Shown here: positions 34,441 through 49,519 of the stretch, in pieces
How the letters are laid out: every line of letters starts with the position of its first letter
Numbering within the stretch: position 1 is the stretch's first letter
Source: Cryptomeria japonica
Taxonomy: Eukaryota > Streptophyta > Pinopsida > Cupressales > Cupressaceae
DNA length: 64,000 bases
Assembly (NCBI RefSeq): GCF_030272615.1
Contig: NC_081409.1
Location: 205,527,364-205,591,363 of the forward strand
Reading direction: 5' to 3'
Notes under the pieces: generated by a model
Databases searched by the model: none
What the model saw: the letters and a program-made list of their open reading frames with translations, nothing else
Told to the model about the DNA's origin: nothing
Made by a program: the position numbers and the translations under genes

Positions 34441-35670
34441 CTAGTTATCAAATGAAGATTTTGCACCGGATTCAAGTACCAATCCATTATCTGCCTTAGA
34501 TTCATCCTTATTTACCCACATCTTCTTATGTTGATCTCTGATCTCATCTAATTTTTCCTTTCCCTTTTCATCTGACTTGTTCATGTCAACAGGAGCACTG
34601 TTTTTGCTTTTGGAGAATTTTTCAATATGATCGATTTTGTTGCATGCTCTGCAAACAATATTACTCTTCATAGGTGTGAAGTTCATCTGGTTTTGTCTTG
34701 TCCTGCATTGATTAGAGATATGTCCAAACATTCCACAAGCATATCATATTTTATTCTGAAAGTTATTCATTACGGCTCTACACACATTTGACTTGTGTCC
34801 AAAATTATTGCATATGAAACACTGACCGGTAAAGGTAGGAACATTATTCATGTTGTTCATCATATTGTTGTTGTTCATTATTTCATTATTCATCTTAATT
34901 TTGAATTGAATCGCCATATGACCAGAGTTGTTGCATGTAAAACATCTACCATTAAATTTATGAGCATTAGATTATCTTACCAAAGGATTCTTTCTCTTCT
35001 TCTGATCAAGTTTAGCATTGCCTTGTCCAGATCCGGAGGATTCACCTTTCTCAAATCCTAGACCTCGCATATCCTCTCCATGTCTCTGACTTTCCAACAT
35101 CTCATCAACTCTTGTTGAACAACCTTTGAATTTGTCTTTATATTCATTGGTAGTAGCAAGTTCATCCCTCAAGGTAGCAACTTGTCTTTCAAGTTGTTGA
35201 CCATTGTTCCTTGATTGTGTTAATTCAAGCTTCAACTGATCATTCTCATAGGTAAGCCTGAAGCATTCATCAACTCTTTCCTTCAATGATTATGCCAAAT
35301 TCTCTTCATTGTTCTTCTAGTCCTCAATCTCCTTATTTAGTCTCATCACAATGGATTACATCTCATTCTTCAAAGCAAAATTCTCTCTCTCACTCTTGTT
35401 AACCTCATCAACTTTGTCTTGGTATTCCATGATCTGATTTTATTTCTCCTTCAACTTGTCCATTAATTCCTTCCTCTTTTCTCTGCATATACTTGCTTGA
35501 CCCTTTAGTTCACTAATGAATTCATCAACAGAATTCAGATTCTTCTTCAAGGTATAGACCTCACTTATATCTACATCAAGATCCTCAAGTGCCACATTGA
35601 GTTGTCTTTGAAAACCGGAATCCATTGAATCAATCTCCCAGATCTTCCTCAAGCAGTTAAGCTTCCTCAG
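34441..35670 (-). pseudogene. gag: gag remnant: coiled coil plus zinc knuckles
   Basis: The frame starts near LNCLRKIWEIDSMDSGFQRQ, with a long Glu/Lys/Leu coiled coil (VYTLKKNLNSVDEFISELKG; DECFRLTYENDQLKLELTQS; LERQVATLRDELATTNEYKD). Then come several CCHC-like knuckles: CFTCNNSGHMAIQF, CFICNNFGHKSNVC, ACGMFGHISNQC and CRACNKIDHIEKF. The second and third keep all four ligands or nearly so. The usual N-terminal capsid-like domain of copia gag was not seen, so it may be deleted. At least five stops are present. Confidence 0.75.
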
Positions 35671-35678
35671 AGGAACTA

Positions 35679-35691
35679 GGCTCTGATACCA
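35679..35691 (-). promoter_or_regulatory. primer binding site, initiator tRNA-Met
   Basis: Minus strand TGGTATCAGAGCC, two bases inside the 5' LTR. It is the same primer type as in the Ty3 element and the TRIM in this window. Confidence 0.92.
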
Positions 35692-35693
35692 AT

Positions 35694-36670
35694 TGTTAGA
35701 ATTAGATATCATTGAGAGGGGGGGTGAATCAGTGATCTACTAGAAATTGAAACCACAAACTTATTCTTTATCCATCGGTTAACAAAGCATAACAAATAAG
35801 AGCATAAACATGAAACAAGGAATGCACAAATCCACAACACCAAAAATTTTACGTGGAAACCCAGAAAGGGAAAAACCACGGTGGGGCTAGTACCCACAAT
35901 ATTCATATACTATGGCTAGGAGTACATAAATATTACATAGATGGGGCATACACTTGCATTCAAGCTCACTGTTTAGAGTTCACTGCTCAATTACAATTGC
36001 CCAAAAGGCTACAACCTTCAAGGAAGTCTCACTGACTTACAATTTGTTTATAGTGAGTAAATACAATGAAATGAACTCTTAATCAACATCTGACTATGCA
36101 AGAATGAGTTTTAGTTAGGCTCTAAATCTCTGATTGTCTCTACTCTATTGAATACTTTGTTTCTGTCTTAGTCAGTTATCGATTATTCTGAAAGCAAAAT
36201 ACGCACATGAAACTACACTCAATCGCACAAGAATAGATCACCACATCACTAACATTTTAAAAATCATCGCCAAATCGATCTTATATATCTGATCTTACCA
36301 CAAAAATAATCTCCTTCAAGTCGGCTTCAATAAGTGTAACGTGTAGCTCCAAGTCGGCTTCAATCTCAAACAAAACATAGCACAGGACCAAAAGATTATA
36401 ACCACACACTCCCTAAAGGTCTTTCCAATCACAGAGATCACAAAAATAATCACCAAAAACACCGCAATCACCGAAGATCATTCTGGATCAAAACGTTACT
36501 GAAATACCCTGCTTTACCCTGTTTTACTGGTTACCACCAACTTCCGGATAAGATGGATCACGACTGTCAGATCGAACCACCAAGAAGAGTTACCATCAAC
36601 GACAACCCCGAACAAACAATCAAAAACCAGAAGTTACCTGAAGTCACCGGATGAGTGTCGATTACCAACA
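35694..36670 (-). repeat. 5' LTR of the gag-plus-ORF element (element sense)
   Basis: 977 bp, pairing with 29496-30498. The shared block GGGAAAAACCACGGTGGGGC lies near 35868. The right edge abuts TCTAG at 36671. Confidence 0.93.
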
Positions 36671-36675
36671 TCTAG

Positions 36676-37149
36676 GGTCAAAGAGGATTGGTTAAAGTCT
36701 ATCTTAAACAAGCAAAAAAATGCTCAACCAAATCAAGAAGCATTCAAGGAGAAACAAGTTTAAGAGCACATTGTTATCAAGTAATAGATATAAGAGGAAA
36801 ACAACAAGACATATGCAAGAGAACTAACCCTCCTACAAGAACTAATTGAGATATAAAATCATCCTCTCAAGAGTTTTCTTTCCAACACACAACAAGAAAT
36901 AGACTTGATTTGGAAGCCAGCAAACACCTAGTCATATAAGAACCACCATAAGTACACCTCTCTAGTGGTTTGCTACGAAACATCAACACATCCTCATCAA
37001 GTGAGTGATCAAATTGATGCAACCCACCTTGCACACTAATATTGTTGACTCTCATAGTCCACTCTCCTTTTTTTTTAAGGTGGTAGTCCTCCAAACACTC
37101 CCTTGGTCCATTTTCTTTTGTCACATGAGTAAGAGTGATCTAACTCTAC
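36676..37149. other. no gene seen
   Basis: Spacer between the LTR element and the left unit of the peroxidase duplication. Nothing recognisable. Confidence 0.4.
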
Positions 37150-37984
37150 ACCAACCACATGAGTGCAATGCACATGTTGACCAAAATCAAACTTATATAC
37201 ATTCATAATGAGTATATTTGAAGAAACACAATATCAAACACATTAAATTAAAACACTACTAATTTACATTTTTGTTGTTTATTAATTCAATCCATAAAAA
37301 CTTGTGCAATTCTATTAACCACTAGAACACATTGTTATGTAAAAATAAATAAATTGACATCAGGAGTTTTTTTATTTTCAAGGAAAATGACTTTACTAAG
37401 TTTGACCTATACGTGCATTTGAATATATGGGTTAGTGAGTTTGACTCAAAAACCATGTAATTAAATCCTAATAAAATAATATATATTTTATTAGCGTTGT
37501 TTATTTAATGTTAAAATTATAAAATATTGATTAGTTAAGATTTACCAAAAGACATATTTGGATTTTTTAAACAAATTCAAACATTTAATAAATTTGATAT
37601 TTAAGATTAATAATTTAATAAGTATTAGTTAATAGGTTTTCCTATAAGCTTTTAAGCTTGATAATTTTAGCCTTGCAAATTTTTTATGCTAAAAAGGGAT
37701 TATTATGATAGAAACCAATTAGTCCCAAAATTTGTGAATTTGACTCACAATGAAAAATTGATTTCACGTCAAAAAATATAAACAATGAAAAAACTTTGTT
37801 GGTTCCTCAACCATATAATATGCTTATATCAATAATACTATTATTTTTATTTTGATGCAAATCATTTAATAGAAAGATAAATATACTTGAAAATCAAATA
37901 GTTAGCCATTAAATAGTTAAATACCAATCTATACTTTTTTTATCCATCAATGTTGTAGAATGAGCCACACTCGAATCAAAGAAG

Positions 37985-38070
37985 GATAGCCAGTCAATGG
38001 TTGAGCACTTTGGTGTACATAAGATATGTCATTAATTCAAATCCTAATTAGTGCTTAAAACTTTGCACAT
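37985..38070 (+). mobile_element. tRNA-like SINE remnant (unit 1)
   Basis: GGATAGCCAGTCAATGGTTGAGCAC resembles a tRNA 5' end with an A box, and AATTCAAATCC 60 bases on resembles a B box. The homologous position of unit 2 (46305-46390) has a more eroded form, so the insertion predates the duplication. Confidence 0.55.
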
Positions 38071-38465
38071 GATATCAAAACATTATGAGATTAAAATTTT
38101 TACACGATATCAAAATATTATAAGATTTGTAAACATAAAAAATGATTTAAGACATAATGTTAAAAATTCTAGTTAAAAATGAACCACAATTAAATTATAT
38201 AAATAAAAACCAAGAACTCCACAATAAAACATTCTACATACAAAATTCTAAACTTAAATTGTAGTTAATTCATAGAGATAATATAAATATAATATTTAAC
38301 ATCAACACCCCAAAAATCAAATTTTGAGTAAGTTTGATTTTCAAGTCGATAACTAATGAGAATATTTTATTCTAGTTAGATTTGTTCTTCACATTATTTA
38401 AGTGTTGTTTGTCTCAACAACTCCAGGTTACTAGTATATCTACAATATTAGAATAGTATTCTGAT

Positions 38466-40540
<2,075 letters not shown>

Positions 40541-40660
40541 TAGGGGAAAAACACAGAGCTTGGTGGATTTTCCATGGAAGCGTGGGTATTTATGAGCGTT
40601 GAGCGTGTGAAAGTCACATGCTGGATAAGTGAACAGACAGCGGATTGATCACAACTTCTC
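40541..40660 (-). promoter_or_regulatory. promoter of peroxidase pseudogene
   Basis: On the minus strand a CATAAATA TATA-like box lies at about 40587-40594, 47-54 bases above the ATG. The sequence around it (GCGTGGGTATTTA, GAGCGTGTGAAAGTC) matches the region above the intact gene, so the promoter was duplicated with the gene. Confidence 0.55.
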
Positions 40661-40920
40661 TGAAAAATTCTCAAACATGTAGGAAGAAAAGCAGAGTCTG
40701 ATAGGAAGTGCATTCAAAGCTTGACTTTTTCTATTTTCCCCGGTAAACGACCGGCACGTAGTCAACGTCCTTAAAGATAAAGAAATGAATGAACTGTTTT
40801 TGGGTATGGATTATCGGCTTAAATCACACACATTAAGTTTTAATTTCGCATTCTGGTCAAGATGCACAGATGCACATTTCAGCCACGTGCGCACTAGATT
40901 TAAAAATGTTAAACACTTAG

Positions 40921-41075
40921 AGTTGACTGACATTCTCTAGACTTAATATGTTGCTTAGTGTGCATCGTTTAAGGTTGGCCCCCAACTCCTTCCAAGATGC
41001 ATCTAAGTGTGCTATAAATGTGTGTATATTTTATCTTACATCCTCCAAGATTTGAACTTGTGACCACTTTTTATA
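40921..41075. repeat. dispersed repeat copy 2 and SINE-like sequence
   Basis: 40921-40978 repeats 17778-17835. Directly after it, the minus strand of 40985-41070 reads AAGTGGTCACAAGTTCAAAT, like a tRNA B-box region (GTTCAAATCT). It ends in AGTTGGGGGCC, similar to the tRNA-like insert in intron 2 of the intact peroxidase. Together these suggest one SINE family on the minus strand. Confidence 0.5.
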
Positions 41076-43429
41076 AATAGAGAGTTAGAAATTGAATGTT
41101 GAACACAATATATCTTCTGTTTAAGTTACTCTTCTTTAATGATCACTTGGTTAAATGACAAAAAAAATATTTTATTTTAATGCATGATTGATAGTTTATT
41201 TAGTTGAAGGTTAAATATTTTATATATCGTTGTGTTAATTATATTTTGTGCCAAAAGTAATATATCACATGTTTCAATCTTTTAAATCATGTGTAAACAA
41301 TTGATATGTTGTGTAGTTGTTGTATAGAAAATAATTCATAGTGTCAATTCTATGTCGTGTTGAAAGGAAAGTAATATGTCACAGGTTTCAACATTTTTTT
41401 CTCTTAGATCATATGTAAACATTTGATATGTTGTTGTGAGAAAATGATTGATGGAATGGTAAATTTTGTTGGTTGAAAATAGTAATGTTATCCTTCTAGA
41501 ATAGAGTGAACTAGAAGACTTTTAAGCTTCATAAAGCTAAACATAACCTAATTTAGATTATATGTAAAATGTTAGCATGCACAATAGGTAGATTGTTAAA
41601 AAAATGACTAATGTAATGGTAAACTTTTTGAGTTGAAAGTAGAAGGGCATGCGTTTAAAACGTTCTACTATGAATAATTTCATTATTATTGTTATTGTGT
41701 AGGTTGGATAAAAGATTCATTGAAACCATAATAGAAAAAATCTTTCAAAAAAAAATCATCAAACTAGAAGTATAATTTATTTTGAAAAAAATATTTAAAA
41801 ATGTAGAAAGAGGGACAAAAGATTGTTTTTGAAATTTAAAGGCATTTTCATAGCATATAGATATACAGAGAAAATAAATTTGACAATTTATCCCATAAAT
41901 TGTCCAATATAATTTTTTGTTGTTTATGTTCATATCAACATGTCTCCTCTATATTAAATTTTCTATGTTAGTTGTATTAAAACTGGAGGCTAATCAATAT
42001 TGAAAATTATTAATGTTGTGAAAGTGAGTGATGCTACTCATATTTTTTTATTGAGTCAATATTACAACCATTGACTCAAACTCGTTGTTACTTGTTTCAA
42101 CAAGCCAATTCTTAGTCTGGCAAAGTGAATTGTACAATTTATTTTTTGAACTAAGAGTTAATTCTTCTTAAGTTCTTTTAGATCTTTCATTAACTAGACT
42201 CTTCTTAAATATACAATTGATTACCCCAAGATATTTATATCTAATTTGGATATGACTGGAAATATTTTGAATTTAATGTGTTATAGGCATATGTGATCAT
42301 CACTACAACATCATCGTAGAAATGAAATTGCAACAAACCTTATAGTGGAGAAATAGTAACAAACCCATATGAGGAAACAATATCATGTTGTGAAGTCTCA
42401 CAATAAACCATCAAGGAAAAGCAAAAAAAAAAAAGTGAAAATGTAGAGATATAAATCTTTTATGAGGTAGGGGAAATTTGATAAATTTATTTCATTAAAA
42501 AATATTATTTAAATATTATTATTTTTAAACAAAAATTAAATTTCAATTAAAACTTGGTGATTAACGATTTAACAAAAAAATAGTTTTTTTTCAATCAAAA
42601 AAAATCATGAATATTCTCATCAATCATGATTTTGATACTTTGCACCTATTTCTATTTCTATAATTTGAACTACAATAGACTTTAGTTTTATCATATTACA
42701 ACATTATTGACTTAATACCTATTCTTTAATTTTATCACACTACAACATTATTGACTTAACTACATATAATTTAATATTATTTCCATTAATGTAATTTATA
42801 AATTAAAATTATGACTGATTGATCTTTTCTTTCTTATTAATAAAAAAGTATAACAGAAGTTTACAATCGATTATTTGAGTTGAAAAGTTGAACACAATGA
42901 TTGTAATTAGAATTGAAATTTTGAAGAAAACAAGTCCTTCTTATCCATTTAATTTCAATTTCTAATTAGTACAATGATTTTAAAGCTAGCAAAAGATTTG
43001 CGATGTAAGATGTAGATACATTCCAGAGATCTTGGAATGTATGTATGTGTTTCAGCAATTATTTGAGCTCTTTAGGCTATTTATGATTTTTATTATTGTC
43101 GTGATAACATGTGAGTATCTACTATTGAGAAAATGAAAGCAAGCATGGGAATTATCAAGTGATGAAATATTTTAGTTGAATTTCACATGGAATGTTGCCC
43201 ACTCAATGGGGAACAAGCCTGGCCTATATAAATAATGCTTTATTTCTTAGAGGTATGTCTATAAAATGAGACAATTCAACTTTTGATCATCCTAATCTTA
43301 TTAATTTCAATTTTTATCATATAAGTAAGATGTATAAATTAAATATAGATCTTCTTTAGTAAACTATATGAAAGTGGTCATTCAAATACAATGCAAAGTA
43401 TATGAAATTACAGAAAGCCCCTATACAAC
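41076..43429. other. no gene seen (upstream flank of unit 1)
   Basis: AT-rich. The part near 43000-43400 matches 49150-50400 and belongs to the duplication. No reading frame I can support. Confidence 0.45.
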
Positions 43430-44899
43430 ACAACCGTTTTTTCTCATTTTTTGTGTGTGCGGATGTAGATCCAACAATGGGAAAGTTACAGAGTGATAGA
43501 CATTGCCAAACTTTGAATAGATGAAAACCAATAGATTAGGGTGCACAATGCCATTGCCATGTCAATTTGACTGAAATTTTTAGGAGACAATTGTGTAGAG
43601 CTTCCTAATTCTATTTTTGGTCATCTCTTGAAGCCTTTGTCTCCTCCTAAGTAGGGCACTCAGTGTATCCAGCACAGTCGACTCCAAATTTTAGTACCAA
43701 TTTTTTTGTATTCTCATGTTCCAAATATTCCTTACTATTTTTGTTTCTCATAATGTGCTTTTTATCTTGTAAATCCTACATTATTTGCATACACACACTC
43801 AACCAATTGCAATCACATACAATCAAAAGAAGTCTGATTCCAAGGGAGTGCGGCTCTTCCTTGAGGACAACAAGCCAAGCCCACTCACACCTATAACAAG
43901 TATGGGAAAAAGAAATGACCCTAGGTTAATGTACATGTTAGTCTAAGATCACTTTTCCTGTAACATTCTAGAAATGATACTTAGTGACTGAGACAACATT
44001 TGTGTTAAGGTCACTTTCACCTAGTTGACTTGGAACCTTTATTTGTCTTAGCACTACAATGTTTGTATGTGTGTGAGTATGCTCTATGTTTATTGTTTTC
44101 TCCATGCTTGCTTCATGTCTTTCTTGTACACTTTGTGTCTTGTGTGTCTACTTTGTGTTTTTTCAGCATGTTTGTTTCATGTTTACTTTATGATTTTTGT
44201 GTCTTATGTTACTCAAGTCGTATGTGTATCTTACTTTGAGTATTTTGAGTGTAGGACATGGTGAGTGGATAGGATCCTACGCATGGGGGCCTTGCACATT
44301 CCTCCACTGAGTGTCATCCTATCTTCTATGTGTCTTGCTTTCAATTACTTTTTCCTTTACCATGGGTATAAATGTAAGTTGATACCCCAACTAAAGTGGG
44401 GGCTAAATGTATCATTGTAAATTATTTACCCTAACGATTTCATGTGGTATTTTGCAATGATTTTAGTGTGGTTTCCTCTAGTTCATTTTAAGAACATTTA
44501 TGCTCTATGAGATCCTAAAATTCACTAATATGCCTACACTTAAATCACCATAAAATGCAAAGTTGAGACTAGGTCCTATGTTAAGGGCCTCAATATTTGG
44601 CTCCCCCTTTTGGATGCCTCTTTTTGGGTGGACCTAAGCACTCAATGCCCTAGTATTGTGAAAAGGGGTACAAATTTGGGATATTATAAGTGTTATTCTT
44701 TGCCATTCATGATTCAGTCTTCAATCTTTTGCATTTGATTGTTATTAGTCGATCTGTACTTAAAATAATCTTCTTATCCCTATACAAAGAGAATCTTTTA
44801 TCCTTCATAAGGGATAGATAGCACTAGAATTCAATTCAATCTAGAGAAATCACAATGAATGAGCTATTAATCTAGAGAGTAGCATACACAGTCAACGAA
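43430..44899. other. spacer between duplication units, no gene assigned
   Basis: Less AT-rich than its surroundings. Short Cys/Phe/Leu-rich frames near 44030-44264 are composition artefacts. A GGGGGCTAAATGTATCATTG stretch and TTTGGCTCCCCCTTTTGG near 44590 look like transposon debris, but I cannot name them. Confidence 0.35.
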
Positions 44900-46304
44900 T
44901 TCTAATCACATGCAATCGAGCACACAAGTGCAATAGATGTATTGAACTAGATAAATTCATATACATTTATGGTGAGTAGATTTGAAACAACATAATATCA
45001 TATACATTAAAACAAAACATTGTTAATTTTTTTTATTGTTGGTCAATTCAATCCACTAAAAACATGAGCAATTTTATCTAGTAACACATATATTAAAAAA
45101 AAGACCTCAGTGTGTTTTATTTTCGAGGCAAACTACTTTCCTAACTTTCCCCTATGTATACATTTTTAATGAATTTATCTCAAAAGCTATGCAATTCAAT
45201 CCTAATAAACATCATAATTTTGATATTTGTTATTTACCCCACAATGGAAATTATAACAAATTAGGTAGTTGGTTACGATTTACCAAAATGCCTATTTCAA
45301 ACTTTTAATAAGCTTGATGTTTAAGATAGTTTAACAACCTAACTTGCAGTCAACAAGGTTTTCAATGGACCTTTAAGCCTTGGAAATGTTTCATGTTATG
45401 ATACAAAACATTTAGTGCAAAAGATGTTGATGTTGTCCCACACCTTAAAAAAGTAATTTCAAATCTGAAAAATAAAAACACTAAAAACAATTTGTTACGT
45501 CATCAACCATATGACATGTCTATCCATAATATCATTATTATCCTTTTGATAGAAAGGTTACGCCTCACAATGTGAATACTAGTAAATTATAACTTAATAA
45601 TAAATATGGCTTTTCATTTATTTATTTTTAATTTAACCTTACATATAACATTTTATATAAAAAAATTATTCATGATAATGTATAATTTAAATTGTGCATT
45701 GCCATCTAATCATCTAAATATATTGTAGACATATATTTACAAATACATACACTACAATTTCCATTTTATGCATCTAAATCCTATTCATTTGCATATACTA
45801 TTTTAAAGCTTCACATATACATATACGTCACTTTCTTCACCAACATTATATCTAGTTCATTTAAAGCTCATATATTTTCATTAATACTAATATAAATACA
45901 TAAAATAAGGTTCATTAACATAGTCTTAACTTCCTCATAAAATTATCAAAAAAACATATTACTTAAAATAAATAATCATATACAAATTAGCACTTGAGCC
46001 TAGAATGAGTGTCGTCATAACAATTACACACATCTTCTAACATTCTTGCTTGGGCTATTAATTTTTATGTTGAATATTTGTTTATTTTAATAAAAAGATG
46101 GTACATACTTGAAAATCAAATACTTAACCATTAAATAGTTAAATTAAGTGATGGATAACACTTGCATCTTCTAAAATTATTACTCGAGCTATTAATTTTT
46201 ATGTTGAATATTTATTTATTTTAATAAAAAGATGGTACATACTTGAAAATCAAATGCTTAACCATTAAATAGTTAAATTTAGTGATGCATAATGACCTAC
46301 ACCA

Positions 46305-46395
46305 TAATCATTGTAGGTTAGTCACTTAGTGATCACATACTCTCGCAAATGTAAAGTGAGACTTTAAATTCAAATCATAATTAATATCTCAAAAA
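46305..46395 (+). mobile_element. eroded SINE remnant (unit 2)
   Basis: Aligns with 37985-38070: the TTAGTCACTTAGTGATCACAT part takes the place of the A-box region and AAATTCAAATCAT that of the B box. The shared downstream text (ATATCAAAACATT) confirms common descent with the unit 1 copy. Confidence 0.45.
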
Positions 46396-46679
46396 TTTGA
46401 TATGATATATCAAAACATTTTAGGATCTCTAAACAAAAAATATGACTTAGATAAATTGTTAGAAAGTAAACCACACTTAAATTACTTAACTTTAATAATT
46501 AACAAGCTTTATCTTTAAATTCATAACAAGTGAGATTATTTTATTTTAGTTTAGAGTTACATATGATATTATTAAAACAACTTTTCTCATAGACTAATTA
46601 ACATTATATCTACAACATTAGAACAAAATCTTATTCTTCAAAGAAAGATCCTAAAGTGGGTGACGATTAAGCATAGCTC

Positions 46680-48197
46680 TCAAATGAGATTTACGGAATC
46701 AACAAAATCTTCCACTAAAGTGGCAATGGAAGAAGTTGGATTGGGGGCAGAACAGTTGGTTCTAATCTCCCCCGTGGTGCCTGTCAGTACGCTTAGTTGA
46801 CTCATTTTTGCCATGGCAAGAGCAAATTTCTGAAAGAAGAGATCTTGATCTAGAGCAAAGTCTTTGACAATTTGTTTGGTGCGTTTATCTGTGTAAAGAT
46901 CTTGATCAGATGTGAAGAGGCCTTGTCGATTCATGAGGTCCAGGTAATACTTGTTGTCGAATACATTGGGCGAGCGGATGTCTAATACAGTGGTGTTGGT
47001 GGTATTTGTGGTTGGACAAGTGACCTTCAAGTTCTTAGCAAAGCTCTTATTGAGAGTGGCATCTTGTGTGGGGTATAATCTTTCTGTAAATGATGTACAG
47101 TGTCCAATTCCTATGGTGTGCCCACCTATAGACACAAAAACAAAACCCCAAAAACCCAATTTATATATAGCTATGTACAAAATCAAAAGTAATTCAAGAA
47201 AGATGTAAAATGGGTAAGGGAAAGAACCTGAAAGAGCCACAAGGTCAGTAGCATCAAGGCCTTTGGCAGCAAGAGCATTAATGAGGGCAGAGGCATTGGA
47301 AGTTGGGGCTGGAAGGTTTGCAAGTGTCGCAGCTCTAGTGGCAAACTTCAAGCTGTCCCTCCGTCCTAGTGGCACTTTGTACTTTGGTCCTCCAGTCTGT
47401 TATAAAAAGTGTAGAGGATATTATACATTAGACAAATTATTTCTTTAAACATATCATAAATCCTTACAATTAGATGGGTTAGAGTCTTATGGGACTACCT
47501 CGTACTCCTTAGGGGAGGTACCCAACTGCACTACAAATGAAGCATACATACCTTACCTTTTGTGAGATTTGAACTTATGACCACTAGACCTGAGATCAAC
47601 TTGTTAAATTTGAAATTTTCTGGGTGACTATATTTATTTAACTTTTCTCTATTTTCATTTTCTTTACCTCTGAGACGGAATAGCGAGCTGCCATAGCAGT
47701 GATATCTGCGCAGGAAACGATGACACCACAGGCCTTGTCCACACGCTCTTTAATGTCGTTTATTATTTCAAATGCTTTTTGCCGCAGGGTTAAATTTGGA
47801 GGAGCGTTTTGTTCACTTGGCCCACTTGCTGATCCATCCAGCAGAACAGAAGCATCACAGCCCTGTACAAAACCTTTCAACATTTAACACCAACCCAACA
47901 AAAAAAATAACAAACGGAGGAAAACAAATAAACCAGTTAAAACCCAACCTGAACAAAACAGTCATGAAAGTGAAGACGCAGTAAACCAGCGGCCTGAGTA
48001 ACATCTTTCTTAAGATAAAACTTGATTCTTTCCTCGACAATGGATTCCAGTTTGGGGCAAGAGCTCTTATAAAACGTCCATGAAAGCCCATTTACAATAG
48101 GAGGGTCTGCATTTAAAGACAAAACATTCTCTACTTCAGCTACAGCAAACGAAAGGGAGAGAGCGAAAAACAAACAGAGCACAGGAACTTTCGCCAT
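46680..48197 (-). CDS. class III peroxidase, PER12-like, secreted, 352 aa
   Basis: The only gene that looks intact. Exons are 48197-47949, 47862-47668, 47396-47228 and 47125-46680, all with GT/AG borders. Sizes of 249, 195, 169 and 446 nt sum to 353 codons including the TGA at 46680-46682. It oxidises phenolics with hydrogen peroxide in the cell wall, for example in lignin formation. A signal peptide covers residues 1-20 (MAKVPVLCLFFALSLSFAVA). Distal Arg74 and His78 lie in LLRLHFHDCF, the calcium ligand region in [10 protein letters not shown] (84-93), and proximal His207 in ALSGGHTIGIGHC. The conserved Cys pairs start at 47, 80, 85, 128 and 134. The C-terminal part holds RSPNVFDNKYYLDLMNRQGL, SDQDLY and GEIRTNCS. 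Residue 144 is Tyr where ARDSV is usual. The three introns match the ancestral class III positions. Intron 2 carries a SINE-like insert. The pattern is closest to Arabidopsis PER12 from memory; substrate is unknown. Confidence 0.95.
47465..47605 (-). mobile_element. SINE-like insertion in peroxidase intron 2
   Basis: The minus strand reads CAGGTCTAGTGGTCATAAGT then TTCAAATCTC, a tRNA-like A-box/B-box pair. A tail of about 90 bp follows, ending in TAGTCCCATAAGACTCTAAC. The exon 1 to exon 4 reading frame is unaffected. A related sequence lies at 40985-41070. Confidence 0.5.
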
Positions 48198-48320
48198 TGG
48201 AGAAAATCCAGAGCTTACTTTTCACAGTGAAGAACAGGAGCGTGGGTGCTGCGTATTTAACAGCGGGGAGCGTGTGAAAGTCTCATGGCGGCTGGACTGG
48301 ATAATGGAAGTGGGACCAGC
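48198..48320 (-). promoter_or_regulatory. promoter of intact peroxidase
   Basis: On the minus strand TTAAATACGC, a TATA-like box, lies near 48255, about 60 bases above the ATG. A GAGCGTGTGAAAGTC block near 48269 is shared with the pseudogene promoter. Further up (about 48430-48450) are CCGGCACGTG, an E/G-box-like site, and GCGGCCGC. Confidence 0.5.
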
Positions 48321-49519
48321 ACACTGAACAGAAATCGGATTCGTAACTACTTTTCAATATTCTCTATTCGAGAAGAACTCCTTTCAAAGCTGTATTCCAT
48401 CTAAAATAGCTTTTTTTAAAAATTCCCCGCGGAATAACCGGCACGTGTCTGAACGCGGCCGCTGTTTACGTGGGGCCCACCTAAAGGCAAATGTCAGGAA
48501 TTCGTATGTTGAGCACGATTTTTCAATTGTTTAGTTCATCTTTTTCAATGATCACGTGGTTTAATGATAAAATAAATTTATTTTGTTTTAAAATATGTTG
48601 ACTGTTTATTATTATTTTATTGTCCGAATGATAATTTATTTAGTTGAGGGAAGCAAGTTGCAGGTTTAAATGTTTTCTTTTGAGGTAATAATTAAATAAT
48701 TAATATATTATGGTTAAACTGTTGACTGCTTGATAATTTATTTAGCTGAAAGAAGCAATTCTTTTCAGTTAATAATTAAATAAATGATATATTATGGTGT
48801 AAATTGTATTTGGGTTGATATGATATTTTGTAGGAGAGAATAAATTTTAGGTTGAAAATAGTAAGTTGGAAGAATTCCAAAGAGAACCCCTATTAATACA
48901 ATTATTCAATGTGAGACTCTGGCGAGATTGTGGGTCCCACACTCAACAACTCTGACAAGTGTAGAAAATTTTGAATTGAAATATCTTAGTCGGTGGGGCA
49001 CACGTTTCAAAGAAAAAGAGTTCATCTTATCTAGAAGGTATTAATTAGCATTTAGAGCACTTCGTACGATAATTGGTCATTCTACGGATAGGATTACTGC
49101 GTTGTAGAGCGTACGGTAAAAGATTAAGCGTACAGTACCGTAATTTACAAACTGTAAGGTGTAGATTCATTCCAGAGTTCTCGGAACTCATGTACACCGT
49201 TTCTTCAATCTGTTATTTGAGCCTCCTTAGGCAATACGATTTTTATAGTCGCCGTCACAATCATTGAGTCATTTATCCACCCACCCTTTAGAAATCCAAA
49301 GCAAAGTATGGCAATCGTGAAGTGACAAAATATCTTTTTTTGGGTAATATCTTAGTTGAATTTCACGTTTAATCTTCATTGCAATTAATGCTTTAATGAA
49401 TCCTGCATTTTAATCTTCTCACCATTAATGCTTTAATGATTGTGCATTTCAACTCCCGTGATGTATATCCAGATATATGTACTGTAAATAATAAAAAAAA
49501 TTAAGAATTGTAAAAGGAA

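Larger units (their letters stand above)
29496..36670 (-). mobile_element. non-autonomous LTR retrotransposon with gag and an unknown long ORF
   Basis: A 7175-bp element on the minus strand with LTRs 35694-36670 (5' in element sense) and 29496-30498 (3'). LTR ends are TGTTGGTAAT and TTCTAACA in element sense. The target duplication TCTAG is perfect at 29491-29495 and 36671-36675. A tRNA-iMet primer site and a polypurine tract sit in the expected places. Inside are a gag remnant and a long second coding region; no protease, integrase or reverse transcriptase motif was found, so it must have moved using another element's enzymes. The LTRs share a GAGAGGGG-GGGTGAATCA block with the copia-type LTRs near 53790, 55740 and 62220, so a copia relative is the likely helper (inference). 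Confidence 0.9.

Noticed and set aside
44030-44264. Cys/Phe/Leu-rich frames of 65-69 codons that could look like a membrane peptide
   Set aside because: T-rich DNA gives hydrophobic codons in two overlapping frames; no conserved start or neighbour.
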